Origin: Streptomyces davaonensis JCM 4913 | GTDB taxonomy: Bacteria; Actinomycetota; Actinomycetes; Streptomycetales; Streptomycetaceae | Assembly: GCF_000349325.1 (NCBI RefSeq) | Contig: NC_020504.1 | Coordinates: 4,746,053-4,810,052 of the forward strand | DNA: 64,000 nucleotides | Direction: 5' to 3' | Part shown: piece by piece, positions 8,201 to 19,917 of the stretch | Layout of the letters: each line of letters begins with the position of its first letter | How positions within the stretch are numbered: position 1 is the first letter of the stretch | Position numbers and translations under genes: made by a program | Notes under the pieces: model-generated | Databases searched by the model: none | Told to the model about the DNA's origin: nothing | What the model saw: the letters and a program-made list of their open reading frames with translations, nothing else

Positions 8201-9375
8201 GCTCCCTTCGCGGCCTGGAACAGCTCCGCCCGCGGGTCCTCGCCCGCGGTCGCCTCGCGATACGCCTCCAGCGCGTCACGAGCCTTCCCCGTCAGGTCCT
8301 TCGGAACACTCACCTCGACGGTGACCAACAGGTCCCCGCGGGTGCCGTCCTTGCGGAACGCGCCCTTCCCACGGGCGCGCATGGTGCGGCCGTTGGGCGT
8401 GCCCGGGGGCAGCTTCAGCGTGACCGGCGGTCCGCCCAGGGTCGGGACCCTGACCTCACCGCCGAGCGCCGCCTCCGGATACGTCACCGGAACCGTCACC
8501 GTCAGGTTGTCGCCCTTGCGGCCGAAGACCGGGTGGGCGTCCACATGCACCGTGACGTACAGATCCCCGGAGGGGCCGCCCCGCTCTCCGGGCGCTCCCT
8601 TCCCACGCAGCCGGATCCGCTGGCCGTCGCTGACCCCGGCCGGGATGCGCACCTGCATGGTCCGCGAGGACTTTGCCCGGCCACTGCCCTTGCAGATCTC
8701 GCAGGGCTCCTCCGCGATCAGTCCGCGGCCCTTGCAGTCCGGGCAGGGGTCGGTCAGCGAGAAGCCGCCGCCGGAGCCCCGGGCCACCTGTCCGGTGCCG
8801 ACGCAGGTCGGGCAGACCCGCGGGTTGCCGTTCTTGTCGCCGGTGCCGGAACAGGCCTTGCACGGGGCCTGCGAGGACATCCGCAGGGGCACGGTCGCGC
8901 CCTCGATCGCCTCGGTGAAGGTGAGCGTGACCTCGGTGTCGATGTCCTGGCCGCGCCTGGGCTGCACCCGGGTGGTACCCGAGCTGCCCCGGTTGAACAG
9001 TCCCCCGAAGACGTCACCGATCCCGCCGCCGAAGCCGCCGGAGCCCCCGCCGCCCTGGGCGCCGCCTCCGAAAAGGTCGCCCAGGTCGAAGTTGAAGTTG
9101 CCGCCGCCCGCGCCCGGCCCCGGGCGGAACCCGCCGTTGCCGAAGAGGGCGCGCGCCTCGTCGTACTCCTTGCGCTTCTTGGGGTCGCCGAGGACGTCGT
9201 TCGCCTCGGAGATCTCCTTGAAGCGCTCCTCGGCCTTGGCGTTGCCCTTGTTGGCGTCCGGGTGGAACTCGCGGGCGAGCTTCCGGTACGCCTTCTTGAT
9301 CTCGGCCTCGGTGGCGTCCTTGGGGACGCCGAGGACCTTGTAGAAGTCCTTCTCGATGAAGTCCTTGGTGCTCAT
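8197..9375 (-). CDS. dnaJ: DnaJ co-chaperone (DnaJ1 type)
   Basis: The 392-aa type I J-protein stimulates the DnaK ATPase and presents unfolded substrates. The J-domain is at residues 10-75 with HPD at 38-40. A long Gly/Phe-rich linker runs to about 140 (GGGAQGGGGSGGFGGG). Four CxxCxGxG zinc repeats follow at about 170-235 (CKACSGTG, CPTCVGTG, CPDCKGRG, CEICKGSG), then the C-terminal substrate-binding domains. Length and order are those of the DnaJ encoded in the actinobacterial dnaK operon. It sits 24 bp after grpE and overlaps hspR. Confidence 0.97.
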   Translation of the reverse strand: MSTKDFIEKDFYKVLGVPKDATEAEIKKAYRKLAREFHPDANKGNAKAEERFKEISEANDVLGDPKKRKEYDEARALFGNGGFRPGPGAGGGNFNFDLGDLFGGGAQGGGGSGGFGGGIGDVFGGLFNRGSSGTTRVQPRRGQDIDTEVTLTFTEAIEGATVPLRMSSQAPCKACSGTGDKNGNPRVCPTCVGTGQVARGSGGGFSLTDPCPDCKGRGLIAEEPCEICKGSGRAKSSRTMQVRIPAGVSDGQRIRLRGKGAPGERGGPSGDLYVTVHVDAHPVFGRKGDNLTVTVPVTYPEAALGGEVRVPTLGGPPVTLKLPPGTPNGRTMRARGKGAFRKDGTRGDLLVTVEVSVPKDLTGKARDALEAYREATAGEDPRAELFQAAKGA

Positions 9376-9399
9376 CCCCGACGTCCCTCCTTCCTTCGA

Positions 9400-11957
<2,558 letters not shown>

Positions 11958-11965
11958 TCAACAGA

Positions 11966-11986
11966 CCTGAGTCTGTGAGGCTCAAC
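11966..11986. promoter_or_regulatory. Second HAIR-like operator, imperfect
   Basis: CCTGAGT, a 7-bp spacer and GCTCAAC keep the HAIR spacing with mismatches in the outer bases. It lies 52 bp (centre to centre) from the perfect site, which fits several HspR sites at one dnaK promoter. Confidence 0.7.
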
Positions 11987-11988
11987 TC

Positions 11989-13008
11989 TTATCCGTTCCT
12001 TACACGCAATTGGGCTCTGACCTGCACAGAAGCAGTCCGCCGAGGCCGCGGCCGCTTCGCCTTGAGGAGGAGGAGTACGGCCGCCAGGGCCCCCGCACCG
12101 ACCCACAGCACCCCCGTCGCGGCGATCCACCCGAGGTGCACCAGCACCCCGACGAGGACCCCTCCGAAGGCCCCCGCACCGAGGACGACGGTCGCGCCCT
12201 GCGGGGTGAGCCCGAGCCGCCGCAGCCGGTGGGCGAGATGGTCGGGCCCGCCCCTCAGCAGTGGCCGTCCGCCGAGCCGCCGGGCCAGGACGACCAGGAC
12301 GACATCGGCGCTCGCGACCGCAGTGAGCGCGAACAGCACACCTGCGCTGGCGCCCCCTTCGTACCCCGTCCGGGTCAGTACGGCCGCCGAGGCGAGGGTG
12401 AACCCGGCGAACAGCGAGCCGCAGGCGCCGAGCCCCACGCGCGCGGGATGCCAGTTGTGCATCAGGAACCCGGTGAGCGCGGCGGCCAGCACGCTCAGCA
12501 GCACCGCGAGCCCGTCCATCACCTCCGCCGCCGCGCAGGCGCCGATCCCGAAGGCGGTGACCACCGCGACGGTCCCGGCGAGGGCGTCGGCGTGGTCCAG
12601 CGCCCGAAAGCCGAGGGTCACGGCCACGATCCAGCAGACGGCGGCGAGCCCGCCCAGCGGCCCGGTCTCCCCGTACGGCACCGCCGAGGCCGCCGCCACG
12701 GCCGTACCGCCCAGCAGGAAGCGAGCCTTGACCCTGCGTACGTCGGCGACCAGGCCGAGGGCCGCGACGGCCGCTCCCGCGACGAGCAGTCGGGGGACGC
12801 CCGTACCGAGGGGGGCGAGGCCGGTCCAGTCGCCGGCCGCCGCGACCAGACCGGTGACCAGCACGACGGCCGCTCCGCCACCCAGCGGCAGCGGTCGCTG
12901 CCGCCGTCGGTCGAGCAGCCCGAGGCGCAGCGCGGGCGCCCTGACCAGGGCGGTGAGGACGGCGGAGAGGAACAGGGCGGCGGTGGCGGCGGCGATCCCG
13001 TAGAGCAC
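11989..13008 (-). CDS. WecA/MraY-like (glycosyltransferase 4) membrane protein with degenerate active site
   Basis: The 339-aa polytopic protein has about ten membrane spans. Its layout follows the polyprenyl-phosphate sugar-1-phosphate transferases: the region LMHNWHPARVGLGACGSLFAGF aligns by eye with the family's FNxxPAxxxMGDxGSLxxG block. A later HLAHRLRRLGL stretch matches the cytoplasmic His-rich loop. The catalytic acids are missing, however. The DD pair after the second spans reads AD (GLVADVRRV), NxxDGxDGL reads LDHADALAG, and GDxGS reads GACGS. It is therefore probably not a working transferase. It starts with GTG immediately beside an AT-rich inverted repeat. It ends 3 bp from the dnaK operator region and may read into the dnaK operon. 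Confidence 0.75.
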   Translation of the reverse strand: MLYGIAAATAALFLSAVLTALVRAPALRLGLLDRRRQRPLPLGGGAAVVLVTGLVAAAGDWTGLAPLGTGVPRLLVAGAAVAALGLVADVRRVKARFLLGGTAVAAASAVPYGETGPLGGLAAVCWIVAVTLGFRALDHADALAGTVAVVTAFGIGACAAAEVMDGLAVLLSVLAAALTGFLMHNWHPARVGLGACGSLFAGFTLASAAVLTRTGYEGGASAGVLFALTAVASADVVLVVLARRLGGRPLLRGGPDHLAHRLRRLGLTPQGATVVLGAGAFGGVLVGVLVHLGWIAATGVLWVGAGALAAVLLLLKAKRPRPRRTASVQVRAQLRVRNG

Positions 13009-13014
13009 GGATCT

Positions 13015-13039
13015 AAATTAGTGCCGTATGTACTAATTT
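13015..13039. promoter_or_regulatory. AT-rich inverted repeat at the start of the WecA-like gene
   Basis: AAATTAGT, a 9-bp spacer and ACTAATTT form a perfect 8-bp-arm repeat in otherwise GC-rich DNA, 7 bp upstream of the GTG start at 13008. It sits where a promoter or operator would be, in the region divergent to the iron-sulfur oxidoreductase gene. Confidence 0.5.
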
Positions 13040-13216
13040 GGCGTGAATAACACGATCGGTTCTTAAGGCAACCCTCAGCGACACAGATCACCGAGGCGCT
13101 GACTACAGTGCGACGGACGATGGAGGTAGTCTCAGACGGACTGCATAAGTTACCGCTTAGTAATACCGCTGAGCACCCTTCCCCCGAAGAACCTCGCAGG
13201 CCCGAGGAGCCCCGAA

Positions 13217-15499
13217 ATGCAACTCGCCGCGATCATCGTGTCGATGGTCACCATGGCGGTCGGCGTCGCCCTGTTCGGCCGAGCCATCGCGCAGATCGTC
13301 CGCTTCATGATGCTCGGCCAGCCGATCCCGGCCGGGGCCCGGACCAATGACCCCGTCCTGCGGACCATCACCCTGGCCAAGGAGTTCCTCGGCCACACCC
13401 GGATGAACCGCTGGGGCGTCGTCGGCATCGCGCACTGGTTCGTGGCGATCGGCTTCTACACGCTGCTGCTGACCATCGTGAACGCCATCGGCCAGCTCTT
13501 CCAGGCCGACTGGCTGCTGCCGATCATCGGCGAGTGGGCGCCGTACAACGTCTTCGTCGAGTTCATCGGCACCATGACCGTGGTCGGCATCCTGGTGCTG
13601 ATCGCCATCCGGCAGCTGTCGCGGCCGGGCGGGGCGGGCCGCAAGTCCCGGTTCGCGGGCTCCAACACGGGCCAGGCGTACTTCGTCGAGACCGTCATCC
13701 TGACCGTCGGCGTCTGCATCTTCATGCTGCACGCGCTGGAGGGCGCCCAGCACCACGTCGACAGCTACGAGGCCTCGTTCTTCATCTCGTACCCGGTCGT
13801 CTCGGCGCTGGAGGGCCTGGACCTCTCCACGCTCCAGAACCTCACCTACTTCTTCGCCGGCCTGAAGATCGCGACCTCCTTCACCTGGATGATCGTCGTC
13901 GCGCTGAAGACCGACATGGGCGTGGCCTGGCACCGCTTCCTCGGCTTCCCGAACATCTGGTTCAAGCGCAACGCCAACGGCGAGACCTCGCTGGGCGCGC
14001 TGCTGCCGATGACCTCCGGCGGCAAGCCGATCGACTTCACCGACCCCGGCGAGGACGACGTCTTCGGTGTCTCCCAGGTCGAGCAGTTCTCCTGGAAGGG
14101 CCTGCTGGACTTCTCCACCTGCACCGAGTGCGGCCGCTGCCAGTCGCAGTGCCCCGCCTGGAACACGGGCAAGCCGCTCTCCCCGAAGCTCCTCATCATG
14201 TCGCTGCGCGACAACGCCCACGCCAAGGCGCCGTACCTGCTCGCGGGCGGCGGCAAGACGATGGAGGGCGAGGAGAAGGCGTCTGCCGAGGCTCTCCAGG
14301 ACGTCCCCGCCGCCGCCCTCGCGGAGGCCGAGCGCCCGCTGATCGGCACCGCCGAGGAGAACGGCGTCATCGACCCGGACGTCCTGTGGTCCTGCACCAC
14401 CTGCGGCGCCTGTGTCGAGCAGTGCCCGGTCGACATCGAGCACATCGACCACATCGTCGACATGCGCCGCTACCAGGTGATGATCGAGTCCGCGTTCCCG
14501 TCCGAGGCGGGCACGATGCTCAAGAACCTGGAGAAGAAGGGCAACCCCTGGGGCCTGGCCAAGAAGCAGCGCCTGGAGTGGCTCAAGGAGGTCGACTTCG
14601 AGGTCCCGGTCGTCGGCAAGGACATCGAGGACCTCACCGAGGTCGAGTACCTGTACTGGGTCGGCTGCGCCGGCGCCCTCGAGGACCGCGCCAAGAAGAC
14701 GACGAAGGCCTTCGCGGAGCTCCTCCACATGGCGGGCGTCAAGTTCGCGATCATGGGCGGCGACGAGAAGTGCACCGGTGACTCCGCCCGCCGCCTCGGC
14801 AACGAGCCCCTGTTCCAGGAGCTCGGCATGGAGAACGTGGCCGCGCTGAACATGGCGTTCGGCGAGGAGATGGACGAGGACGGCAAGGTCACGCCGGAGT
14901 CGGCGAAGCCGAAGTCCGCGAAGAAGATCGTCGCGACCTGCCCGCACTGCCTCAACACCATCGGCAACGAGTACCCGCAGCTCGGCGGCGACTACGAGGT
15001 CATCCACCACACCCAGCTGCTCCAGCACCTGGTGGACGAGGGCAAGCTGGTCCCGGTGACCCCGGTCGAGGGCATCATCACCTACCACGACCCCTGCTAC
15101 CTGGGCCGGCACAACAAGATCTACACGCCGCCGCGCGAGATCATCGCCAGCGTCCCGGGCGTCCGCAACGAGGAGATGCACCGCCACAAGGAGCGCGGCT
15201 TCTGCTGCGGCGCCGGTGGTGCGCGGATGTGGATGGAGGAGCGGATCGGCAAGCGCATCAACAACGAGCGCGTCGACGAGGCTCTCTCCCTGAACCCCGA
15301 CATCGTGTCCACGGCCTGCCCGTTCTGCCTGGTCATGCTCACGGACTCCGTGAACGGCAAGAAGAACGAGGGCAAGGCCAAGGAGTCCATCCAGGTCGTC
15401 GACGTCGCCCAGCTCCTCCTGGAGTCCGTGAAGACCCCGGTCGACCCGGAGGACGCCGCGGAGACGGAGAGCGAGCCGGAGCCGGAGCCGGTGAAGTAG
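13217..15499 (+). CDS. Membrane iron-sulfur oxidoreductase, EtfD/heterodisulfide-reductase-like
   Basis: The 760-aa protein has an N-terminal membrane domain of about five or six spans (1 to about 260), like the NarI/heme b subunit. Two [4Fe-4S] ferredoxin motifs follow: CTECGRCQSQCP at about 302 and CTTCGACVEQCP at about 393. The C-terminal half carries two CCG-type cysteine domains: WVGCAGALEDR with EKCTGDSARR, and FCCGAGGARMW at about 663. This order is that of mycobacterial EtfD (Rv0338c), which passes electrons from the electron-transfer flavoprotein of beta-oxidation to the menaquinone pool. That role is inferred from architecture. The gene is monocistronic, with a strong terminator 32 bp after the stop. 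Confidence 0.88.
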   Translation: MQLAAIIVSMVTMAVGVALFGRAIAQIVRFMMLGQPIPAGARTNDPVLRTITLAKEFLGHTRMNRWGVVGIAHWFVAIGFYTLLLTIVNAIGQLFQADWLLPIIGEWAPYNVFVEFIGTMTVVGILVLIAIRQLSRPGGAGRKSRFAGSNTGQAYFVETVILTVGVCIFMLHALEGAQHHVDSYEASFFISYPVVSALEGLDLSTLQNLTYFFAGLKIATSFTWMIVVALKTDMGVAWHRFLGFPNIWFKRNANGETSLGALLPMTSGGKPIDFTDPGEDDVFGVSQVEQFSWKGLLDFSTCTECGRCQSQCPAWNTGKPLSPKLLIMSLRDNAHAKAPYLLAGGGKTMEGEEKASAEALQDVPAAALAEAERPLIGTAEENGVIDPDVLWSCTTCGACVEQCPVDIEHIDHIVDMRRYQVMIESAFPSEAGTMLKNLEKKGNPWGLAKKQRLEWLKEVDFEVPVVGKDIEDLTEVEYLYWVGCAGALEDRAKKTTKAFAELLHMAGVKFAIMGGDEKCTGDSARRLGNEPLFQELGMENVAALNMAFGEEMDEDGKVTPESAKPKSAKKIVATCPHCLNTIGNEYPQLGGDYEVIHHTQLLQHLVDEGKLVPVTPVEGIITYHDPCYLGRHNKIYTPPREIIASVPGVRNEEMHRHKERGFCCGAGGARMWMEERIGKRINNERVDEALSLNPDIVSTACPFCLVMLTDSVNGKKNEGKAKESIQVVDVAQLLLESVKTPVDPEDAAETESEPEPEPVK

Positions 15500-15530
15500 T
15501 CCGCGTACGGCAGATCCTCGTACGGCAGAA

Positions 15531-15567
15531 CGGATGCCCCCCGCCCCACCCGGGCGGGGGGCATCCG
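15531..15567 (+). terminator. Terminator of the iron-sulfur oxidoreductase gene
   Basis: Perfect 16-bp GC-rich arms with a 5-nt loop start 32 bp after the stop codon. Confidence 0.85.
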
Positions 15568-15615
15568 TCATCCCTGACACTGTGAGGAACGGAACCGACC
15601 GGGAGGCGGCGCGAG

Positions 15616-15897
15616 ATGATCATCTTTGGCACCAAGGGGTACCTGTACCAGCTGGCGATCCTCACCCTGGTCTGCGGCCAGTGCGGCAACCCCGCCGCGC
15701 ACACCCTGCGCAAGCGGGTCACCAAGTTCACGCTGTTCTTCGTGCCGTTGTTCCCGGTGTCGACGAAGTACGCGACGCAGTGCACCTTCTGCGGCACCGA
15801 GCACAGGGTGCCGAAGGAGCAGGCGGAACAGCTCCAGGCGCAGGCCACCGGGGCCGCCCCGGCGTACGGGCAGCCGCAGCAGCAGCCGTATCAGTGA
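15616..15897 (+). CDS. Small zinc-ribbon protein
   Basis: The 93-aa protein has two Cys pairs (CGQCG at about residue 20 and CTFCG at about 55) spaced as in a zinc ribbon. They flank a hydrophobic segment, FTLFFVPLFPVSTKY. This arrangement is common in small actinobacterial zinc-ribbon proteins of unknown role. The C-terminal tail is Gln/Pro-rich (QPQQQPY) and probably disordered. A GGGAGG ribosome site precedes the ATG at 15616. Its stop overlaps the end of the convergent membrane gene by a few bases. Confidence 0.75.
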   Translation: MIIFGTKGYLYQLAILTLVCGQCGNPAAHTLRKRVTKFTLFFVPLFPVSTKYATQCTFCGTEHRVPKEQAEQLQAQATGAAPAYGQPQQQPYQ

Positions 15898-16241
15898 GCC
15901 GTGGGACGCGTCCGCGGGGTGCGCAGCCCGCGGACCAGCATGCCCAGCACCGTGGCGTTGACCAGTCCCGCCGCGGCCGCACCGGCGGCGAAGAGCAGCG
16001 TGCCCAGCCAGTCGGGCCACAGCCCGGGAGCCGCCAGCAGCAGCGCCGCCATGCCGAGCGGAGCCGTGGCGAAGACGGGCCAGATCGCGGCGAAACCCGG
16101 GTCCGGGGAGAGGTGGACGGCGTACAGGAAGAAGCCGATCGACGCCGCGACCACCGCGAGATAGCCGCGTGAGAGCCAGTTGTCGGTCGCGGGTGCGAGC
16201 AGCGCCCTCAGGTTGCGGCGGGGGCGGGCTGAACGCTCCAT
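15891..16241 (-). CDS. Small membrane protein, first of a paralogous pair
   Basis: The 116-aa protein has a basic N-terminus and three or four membrane spans. Its opening RRNLRALLAPATDNWLSRGY matches the neighbour's GLRRLLALATDTWPARGY, so the two are tandem paralogs. They resemble what genome pipelines call the SCO4225 family. The start MERSARPRR is chosen because an AAGGAA site lies 8 bp upstream; the longer frame lacks one. Function is unknown. It overlaps the convergent zinc-ribbon gene at the 3' end. Confidence 0.65.
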   Translation of the reverse strand: MERSARPRRNLRALLAPATDNWLSRGYLAVVAASIGFFLYAVHLSPDPGFAAIWPVFATAPLGMAALLLAAPGLWPDWLGTLLFAAGAAAAGLVNATVLGMLVRGLRTPRTRPTAH

Positions 16242-16287
16242 GTCTGTTCCTTTTCCTCGGCGGGTTGTCGGCGGGTTGTCGGTGGGT

Positions 16288-16623
16288 TCACGCGTGCCGC
16301 GCGGCGCGGCTGTCGCGGATGTGGTGGGTGAGGGCACCGAACGCGGCGGCGTTCACCAGCGCGCACAGCAGCAGCCATACGGCCCAGCCGGACAGGGCGA
16401 GCGCCTGGACCGCCGTGTCGGCGTCGGCGCCGGGGTCGATCGGAACGAGGATCGCCAGGCCGGCCCAGGGCGCCGTGAGCAGCAGATGGACCGAGGCCAG
16501 GAGGCTGTCCGGGGCGACGAAGGCGGCGCCCACGGAGGCGGCGAAGAGCGCCCAGTAGCCCCGGGCGGGCCAGGTGTCCGTGGCCAGGGCGAGCAGTCGG
16601 CGCAGTCCTGAGTCCTTCGGCAT
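16288..16623 (-). CDS. Small membrane protein, second of a paralogous pair
   Basis: The 111-aa protein has the same layout as its downstream neighbour (ATDxWxxRGYxAxxAASxG, then three spans and a short charged tail). It lies 46 bp upstream on the same strand, so the pair is probably one transcription unit that arose by tandem duplication. Function is unknown. Confidence 0.65.
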   Translation of the reverse strand: MPKDSGLRRLLALATDTWPARGYWALFAASVGAAFVAPDSLLASVHLLLTAPWAGLAILVPIDPGADADTAVQALALSGWAVWLLLCALVNAAAFGALTHHIRDSRAARHA

Positions 16624-16863
16624 TGCTGGTCCCCCTGGAGGTCGGAAATCGGTCCGTGGCTCGGTGGGTCCCACGATGGACCGGGGGGCGCGCCCGGACA
16701 TGAGTACGCGTACTCAACGGCGGGACAGGTATCCGGACACAACGCCGGTCACATCGCCGGCCACAGCGCCCCCACCAGGTATCCGGAACGGCATCCCCCT
16801 GTTGCCCGGTCTCGAACACATGCATCATGTCGAGGTCGTTGCCCGGTGATGCTGACGGAGTGA

Positions 16864-18177
16864 GTGGTGCGCGTGCGAAGCGGTAGGACCTGCTGGGCGG
16901 CCGCCCTCGGCTGCACCGCCCTGCTCCTGCTCGCCGCCTGCGGTCCCGGCCAGGACGCCGCGGCCCCCGCCCCCTCGTCCTCGCCGTCACCCTCGGTGCG
17001 GGTGGCCCAGGGCCCGGCCCTGCTCCCCGTACCGCGCGGCGACGGCAGCAGGACCCCCGACGACTTCAACGGCGACGGCCACCGCGACCTCGTCCTCGAC
17101 GACCTGGTCAAGGCGCAGGCCCACGCCGACGACCCGGGCATCGGCATCGTCTACGGCGGCCCCCGCGGCCTCGTCCCCGGCACCCGCCAACTCCTCGCCC
17201 CCGAGGAGAACGCGGCGCCCACCGACGGCCAACTCCCCGCCCTGTTCGAGGCGGAGGCGTCCTGCGATCTCGACGGCGACGGCTTCACCGACCTGCTCGT
17301 CTCCACGGATCCGCCCTACGACGGCCAGGGGCAGCCCCCGGTCCCGCTCCAGGTCCTCTTCGGCTCGCCCAAGGGCCTGACCGGCAAGGCCGTGCACCTC
17401 ACCGTCCCCGGCCGGGCCCGCGTCGGCAACGACTGGCCCGATCAGCCGGTGTGCGGCGACTTCGACGGCGACGGCGCGAAGGACCTGGTCCTGCACGCCT
17501 CGGGCGGCCAACTGAGCTTCTTGCACGGCCCGTTCAGTCGTAAGGGCGCCCCCCGGGCCGCCGCGGCGCCGGTCGCCTCCCCGGGCAACGTGCCCACGGG
17601 CCCCGCCGCCGACGTCGACCGGGACGGCTACGACGACCTGCTCGTGCGGACCGCGGAAGGCACCGGCGCCTCCGCCGTCGTCCTCGGCGGACCCGAGGGA
17701 CCGACCCGCACCGGGGCCCTGCTGCCCGCCGGGATCGACGTCGTGTTCGGCGCTTTCGGCCGGGGCGAGGCGCTGGACGCCGCCGTAGGAGCCATGGGCG
17801 AAACGTCCCTGCGCTATGACCTGCCGACCGCCGCCCGCGCCACCCTCGCCCCCCCCGGCTCGATGCTCGACGCCGCCGACTTCGACGGGGACGGACTGAG
17901 CGAACTCCTCTCCAGCGGCGCCCGGCTGCGCCTGTTCCCCGGCCGTGCGGCGGGCCTGTCGGCCACGGCTCCGGTGACCGTCGAACCGCCCGGGACCGGG
18001 ACCACCCGGGTGGTGTCCGTGGCCGATCTCGACGGCGACGGGCGGGCCGACCTGACGGTGCGGACGTACCGCGGCGAGACGCGGGATCTGGTGGCCGTGT
18101 ACCCGGGGACGAAGCGGGGTCTGGTCGCTCGCGTACCGGCCCTCACCTTCTCCACGGCCGCGTTCCTGAGCCACTGA
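16864..18177 (+). CDS. FG-GAP repeat lipoprotein
   Basis: The 437-aa product has a signal peptide ending in a lipobox (LLAAC, about residue 23) and a short Pro/Ser linker. At least six FG-GAP-type repeats follow, each with a calcium-loop motif such as DFNGDGHRDL, DLDGDGFTDL, DFDGDGAKDL, DVDRDGYDDL, DFDGDGLSEL and DLDGDGRADL. The repeats fold as an integrin-alpha-like beta propeller. Two adjacent GTG codons could start it; the second (16867) is better spaced from ACGGAG. It is the first of four FG-GAP genes in a row and the only one with a lipid anchor. Confidence 0.85.
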   Translation: MVRVRSGRTCWAAALGCTALLLLAACGPGQDAAAPAPSSSPSPSVRVAQGPALLPVPRGDGSRTPDDFNGDGHRDLVLDDLVKAQAHADDPGIGIVYGGPRGLVPGTRQLLAPEENAAPTDGQLPALFEAEASCDLDGDGFTDLLVSTDPPYDGQGQPPVPLQVLFGSPKGLTGKAVHLTVPGRARVGNDWPDQPVCGDFDGDGAKDLVLHASGGQLSFLHGPFSRKGAPRAAAAPVASPGNVPTGPAADVDRDGYDDLLVRTAEGTGASAVVLGGPEGPTRTGALLPAGIDVVFGAFGRGEALDAAVGAMGETSLRYDLPTAARATLAPPGSMLDAADFDGDGLSELLSSGARLRLFPGRAAGLSATAPVTVEPPGTGTTRVVSVADLDGDGRADLTVRTYRGETRDLVAVYPGTKRGLVARVPALTFSTAAFLSH

Positions 18178-18374
18178 CGCCCCACCGCACCGCCCGGTCA
18201 CAGGTGGTTCAAAAATTTACCGAACGCACGTACAACCCTTGGGCACCAGTGCGGGTCTCCTGATCGCCGACCGAGACGTGAAGCCAGGGACAACTCCCGG
18301 CGAACACGACCGGACGCACCCCCATTGACTGCGGATGCCCCGCCAGGCATCCCGCATGCAGCAGGAGAAACCGC

Positions 18375-19847
18375 ATGCATCAGACGCTGCGACTCACCCT
18401 CGCGACGGCCACCGCCGCCGCTCTGACGGGCGGGCTGCTCACCTTCACGGCCACCACGGCGACGGCCGCGGACTCCACCGTCGTGGCCAAGGCCGACTTC
18501 AACGGCGACGGCCGCGGTGACGTCGCCTTCTCGGCGGACAGCGCCTATGTCGGCGGCAAGAAGGAGGCCGGTCAGCTGGTCGTCCTGTACGGCTCCGCCT
18601 CCGGCGTGACCTCGACCAACCGCATCACCGTCAGCCAGAACACCACCGGCACCCCGGGCACCGCCGAGACCGGCGACCGTTTCGGCATCGACACCGCCTT
18701 CGCCGACTTCAACGGCGACGGCTACGACGACATCGCCGTCGGCTCCCCGGGCGAGGACGTCGGCGGCGACACCGACGGCGGTGGCCTCGCGATCCTGTGG
18801 GGCTCGGCCTCCGGCATCACCGGCAAGGGCGTCACCGTCGCCGACCCCGCCCCCTCCGCGCACGACTACTGGGGCCAGAACCTCGCGGCCGGCGACTTCG
18901 ACGGCGACGGCAAGGCCGATCTGGCCGTCGGCACCAACATCGCCACCGTCCACGTCTTCAAGGGCGGCTTCTCCGCCACCGGCACCGCGGGCGGCCACTA
19001 CACCATCAAGCCCCCGATCATGGGCTCGGACGCGGGCGGCCCGCTGAACCTGACCGCCGGTGACGTCAACGGCGACAGCCGCACCGACCTGGTCGTCGAC
19101 GGCTACGAGTACCAGACCGACTACGGCTGGAACACCAACTACTACATCCCCGGCTCCTCCAGCGGCCTGGCCATGGCCAACATCCGGCAGCTCAAGCCCG
19201 GCGTCATCACCGCCATCGGCGACATCGACCAGGACGGCTTCGGCGACATCGTCAGCGGCGCCTACTGGAACGCCACCACCGGCGACGGCACCGCCATCCC
19301 CGACTCCGCCAACGGCGGCAAGGTCTGGGTGACGTACGGCACCGTCGACGGCCCCGGCACCGCCACCGGCATCACCCAGAACACCGGCAACGTCCCCGGC
19401 ACCGCCGAGGGCAACGACTACTTCGGCCACGAGCTCGACCTCGGTGACATCGACGGCGACGGCTACCTCGACCTCGTCATCGGCGTCGCGGGCGAGAACA
19501 TCGGCACCGCCGCCAACACCGGCACGGTCACCGTCCTCTACGGCACCGCGAGCGGCCTGGACACCGTCTCCGGCGCCCAGTCGTTCGCCCAGTCCAGCCC
19601 GGGCGTGCCCGGCAGCGACGAGGACAACGACTACTTCGGCATGGACGTCAAGCTCGACGACCTCACCGGCGACGGCAAGGCCGACCTGGTCGTCGGCTCC
19701 GCCGAGAACGCCGGCAACGGCGCGGTGACCTACCTCCCGTCCAACGGCACGAAGATCACCACGTCCGGCTCCCGCACCATCTCGCCGAGCACCGCGGGCG
19801 TCTCGACGACGGGCTCGCCGTACTTCGGCGCGAACTTCGCCGACTGA
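18375..19847 (+). CDS. Secreted FG-GAP (integrin-alpha-like) protein
   Basis: The 490-aa product begins with a cleavable signal peptide (ATATAADSTV). About seven FG-GAP repeats follow, with calcium motifs such as DFNGDGRGDV, DFNGDGYDDI, DFDGDGKADL and DIDGDGYLDL, alternating with LYGSASG-type strands. It is predicted to be an extracellular beta propeller, possibly for adhesion or carbohydrate binding. GGAG lies 9 bp before the ATG and a hairpin terminator follows. It is a close paralog of the next two genes. Confidence 0.85.
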   Translation: MHQTLRLTLATATAAALTGGLLTFTATTATAADSTVVAKADFNGDGRGDVAFSADSAYVGGKKEAGQLVVLYGSASGVTSTNRITVSQNTTGTPGTAETGDRFGIDTAFADFNGDGYDDIAVGSPGEDVGGDTDGGGLAILWGSASGITGKGVTVADPAPSAHDYWGQNLAAGDFDGDGKADLAVGTNIATVHVFKGGFSATGTAGGHYTIKPPIMGSDAGGPLNLTAGDVNGDSRTDLVVDGYEYQTDYGWNTNYYIPGSSSGLAMANIRQLKPGVITAIGDIDQDGFGDIVSGAYWNATTGDGTAIPDSANGGKVWVTYGTVDGPGTATGITQNTGNVPGTAEGNDYFGHELDLGDIDGDGYLDLVIGVAGENIGTAANTGTVTVLYGTASGLDTVSGAQSFAQSSPGVPGSDEDNDYFGMDVKLDDLTGDGKADLVVGSAENAGNGAVTYLPSNGTKITTSGSRTISPSTAGVSTTGSPYFGANFAD

Positions 19848-19868
19848 TCGACCGTAGAACCACCCCTT

Positions 19869-19897
19869 GGGCCCGCACCCTCCACGGGTGCGGGCCC
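19869..19897 (+). terminator. Terminator between FG-GAP genes
   Basis: Perfect 12-bp arms with a 5-nt loop lie 22 bp after the stop codon. Confidence 0.8.
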
Positions 19898-19917
19898 GGA
19901 CTTACCGGAGCACCGTC

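Noticed and set aside
16180..16611. Plus-strand frames opposite the two small membrane genes
   Set aside because: They mirror the minus-strand genes, lack ribosome sites and are highly biased in composition.
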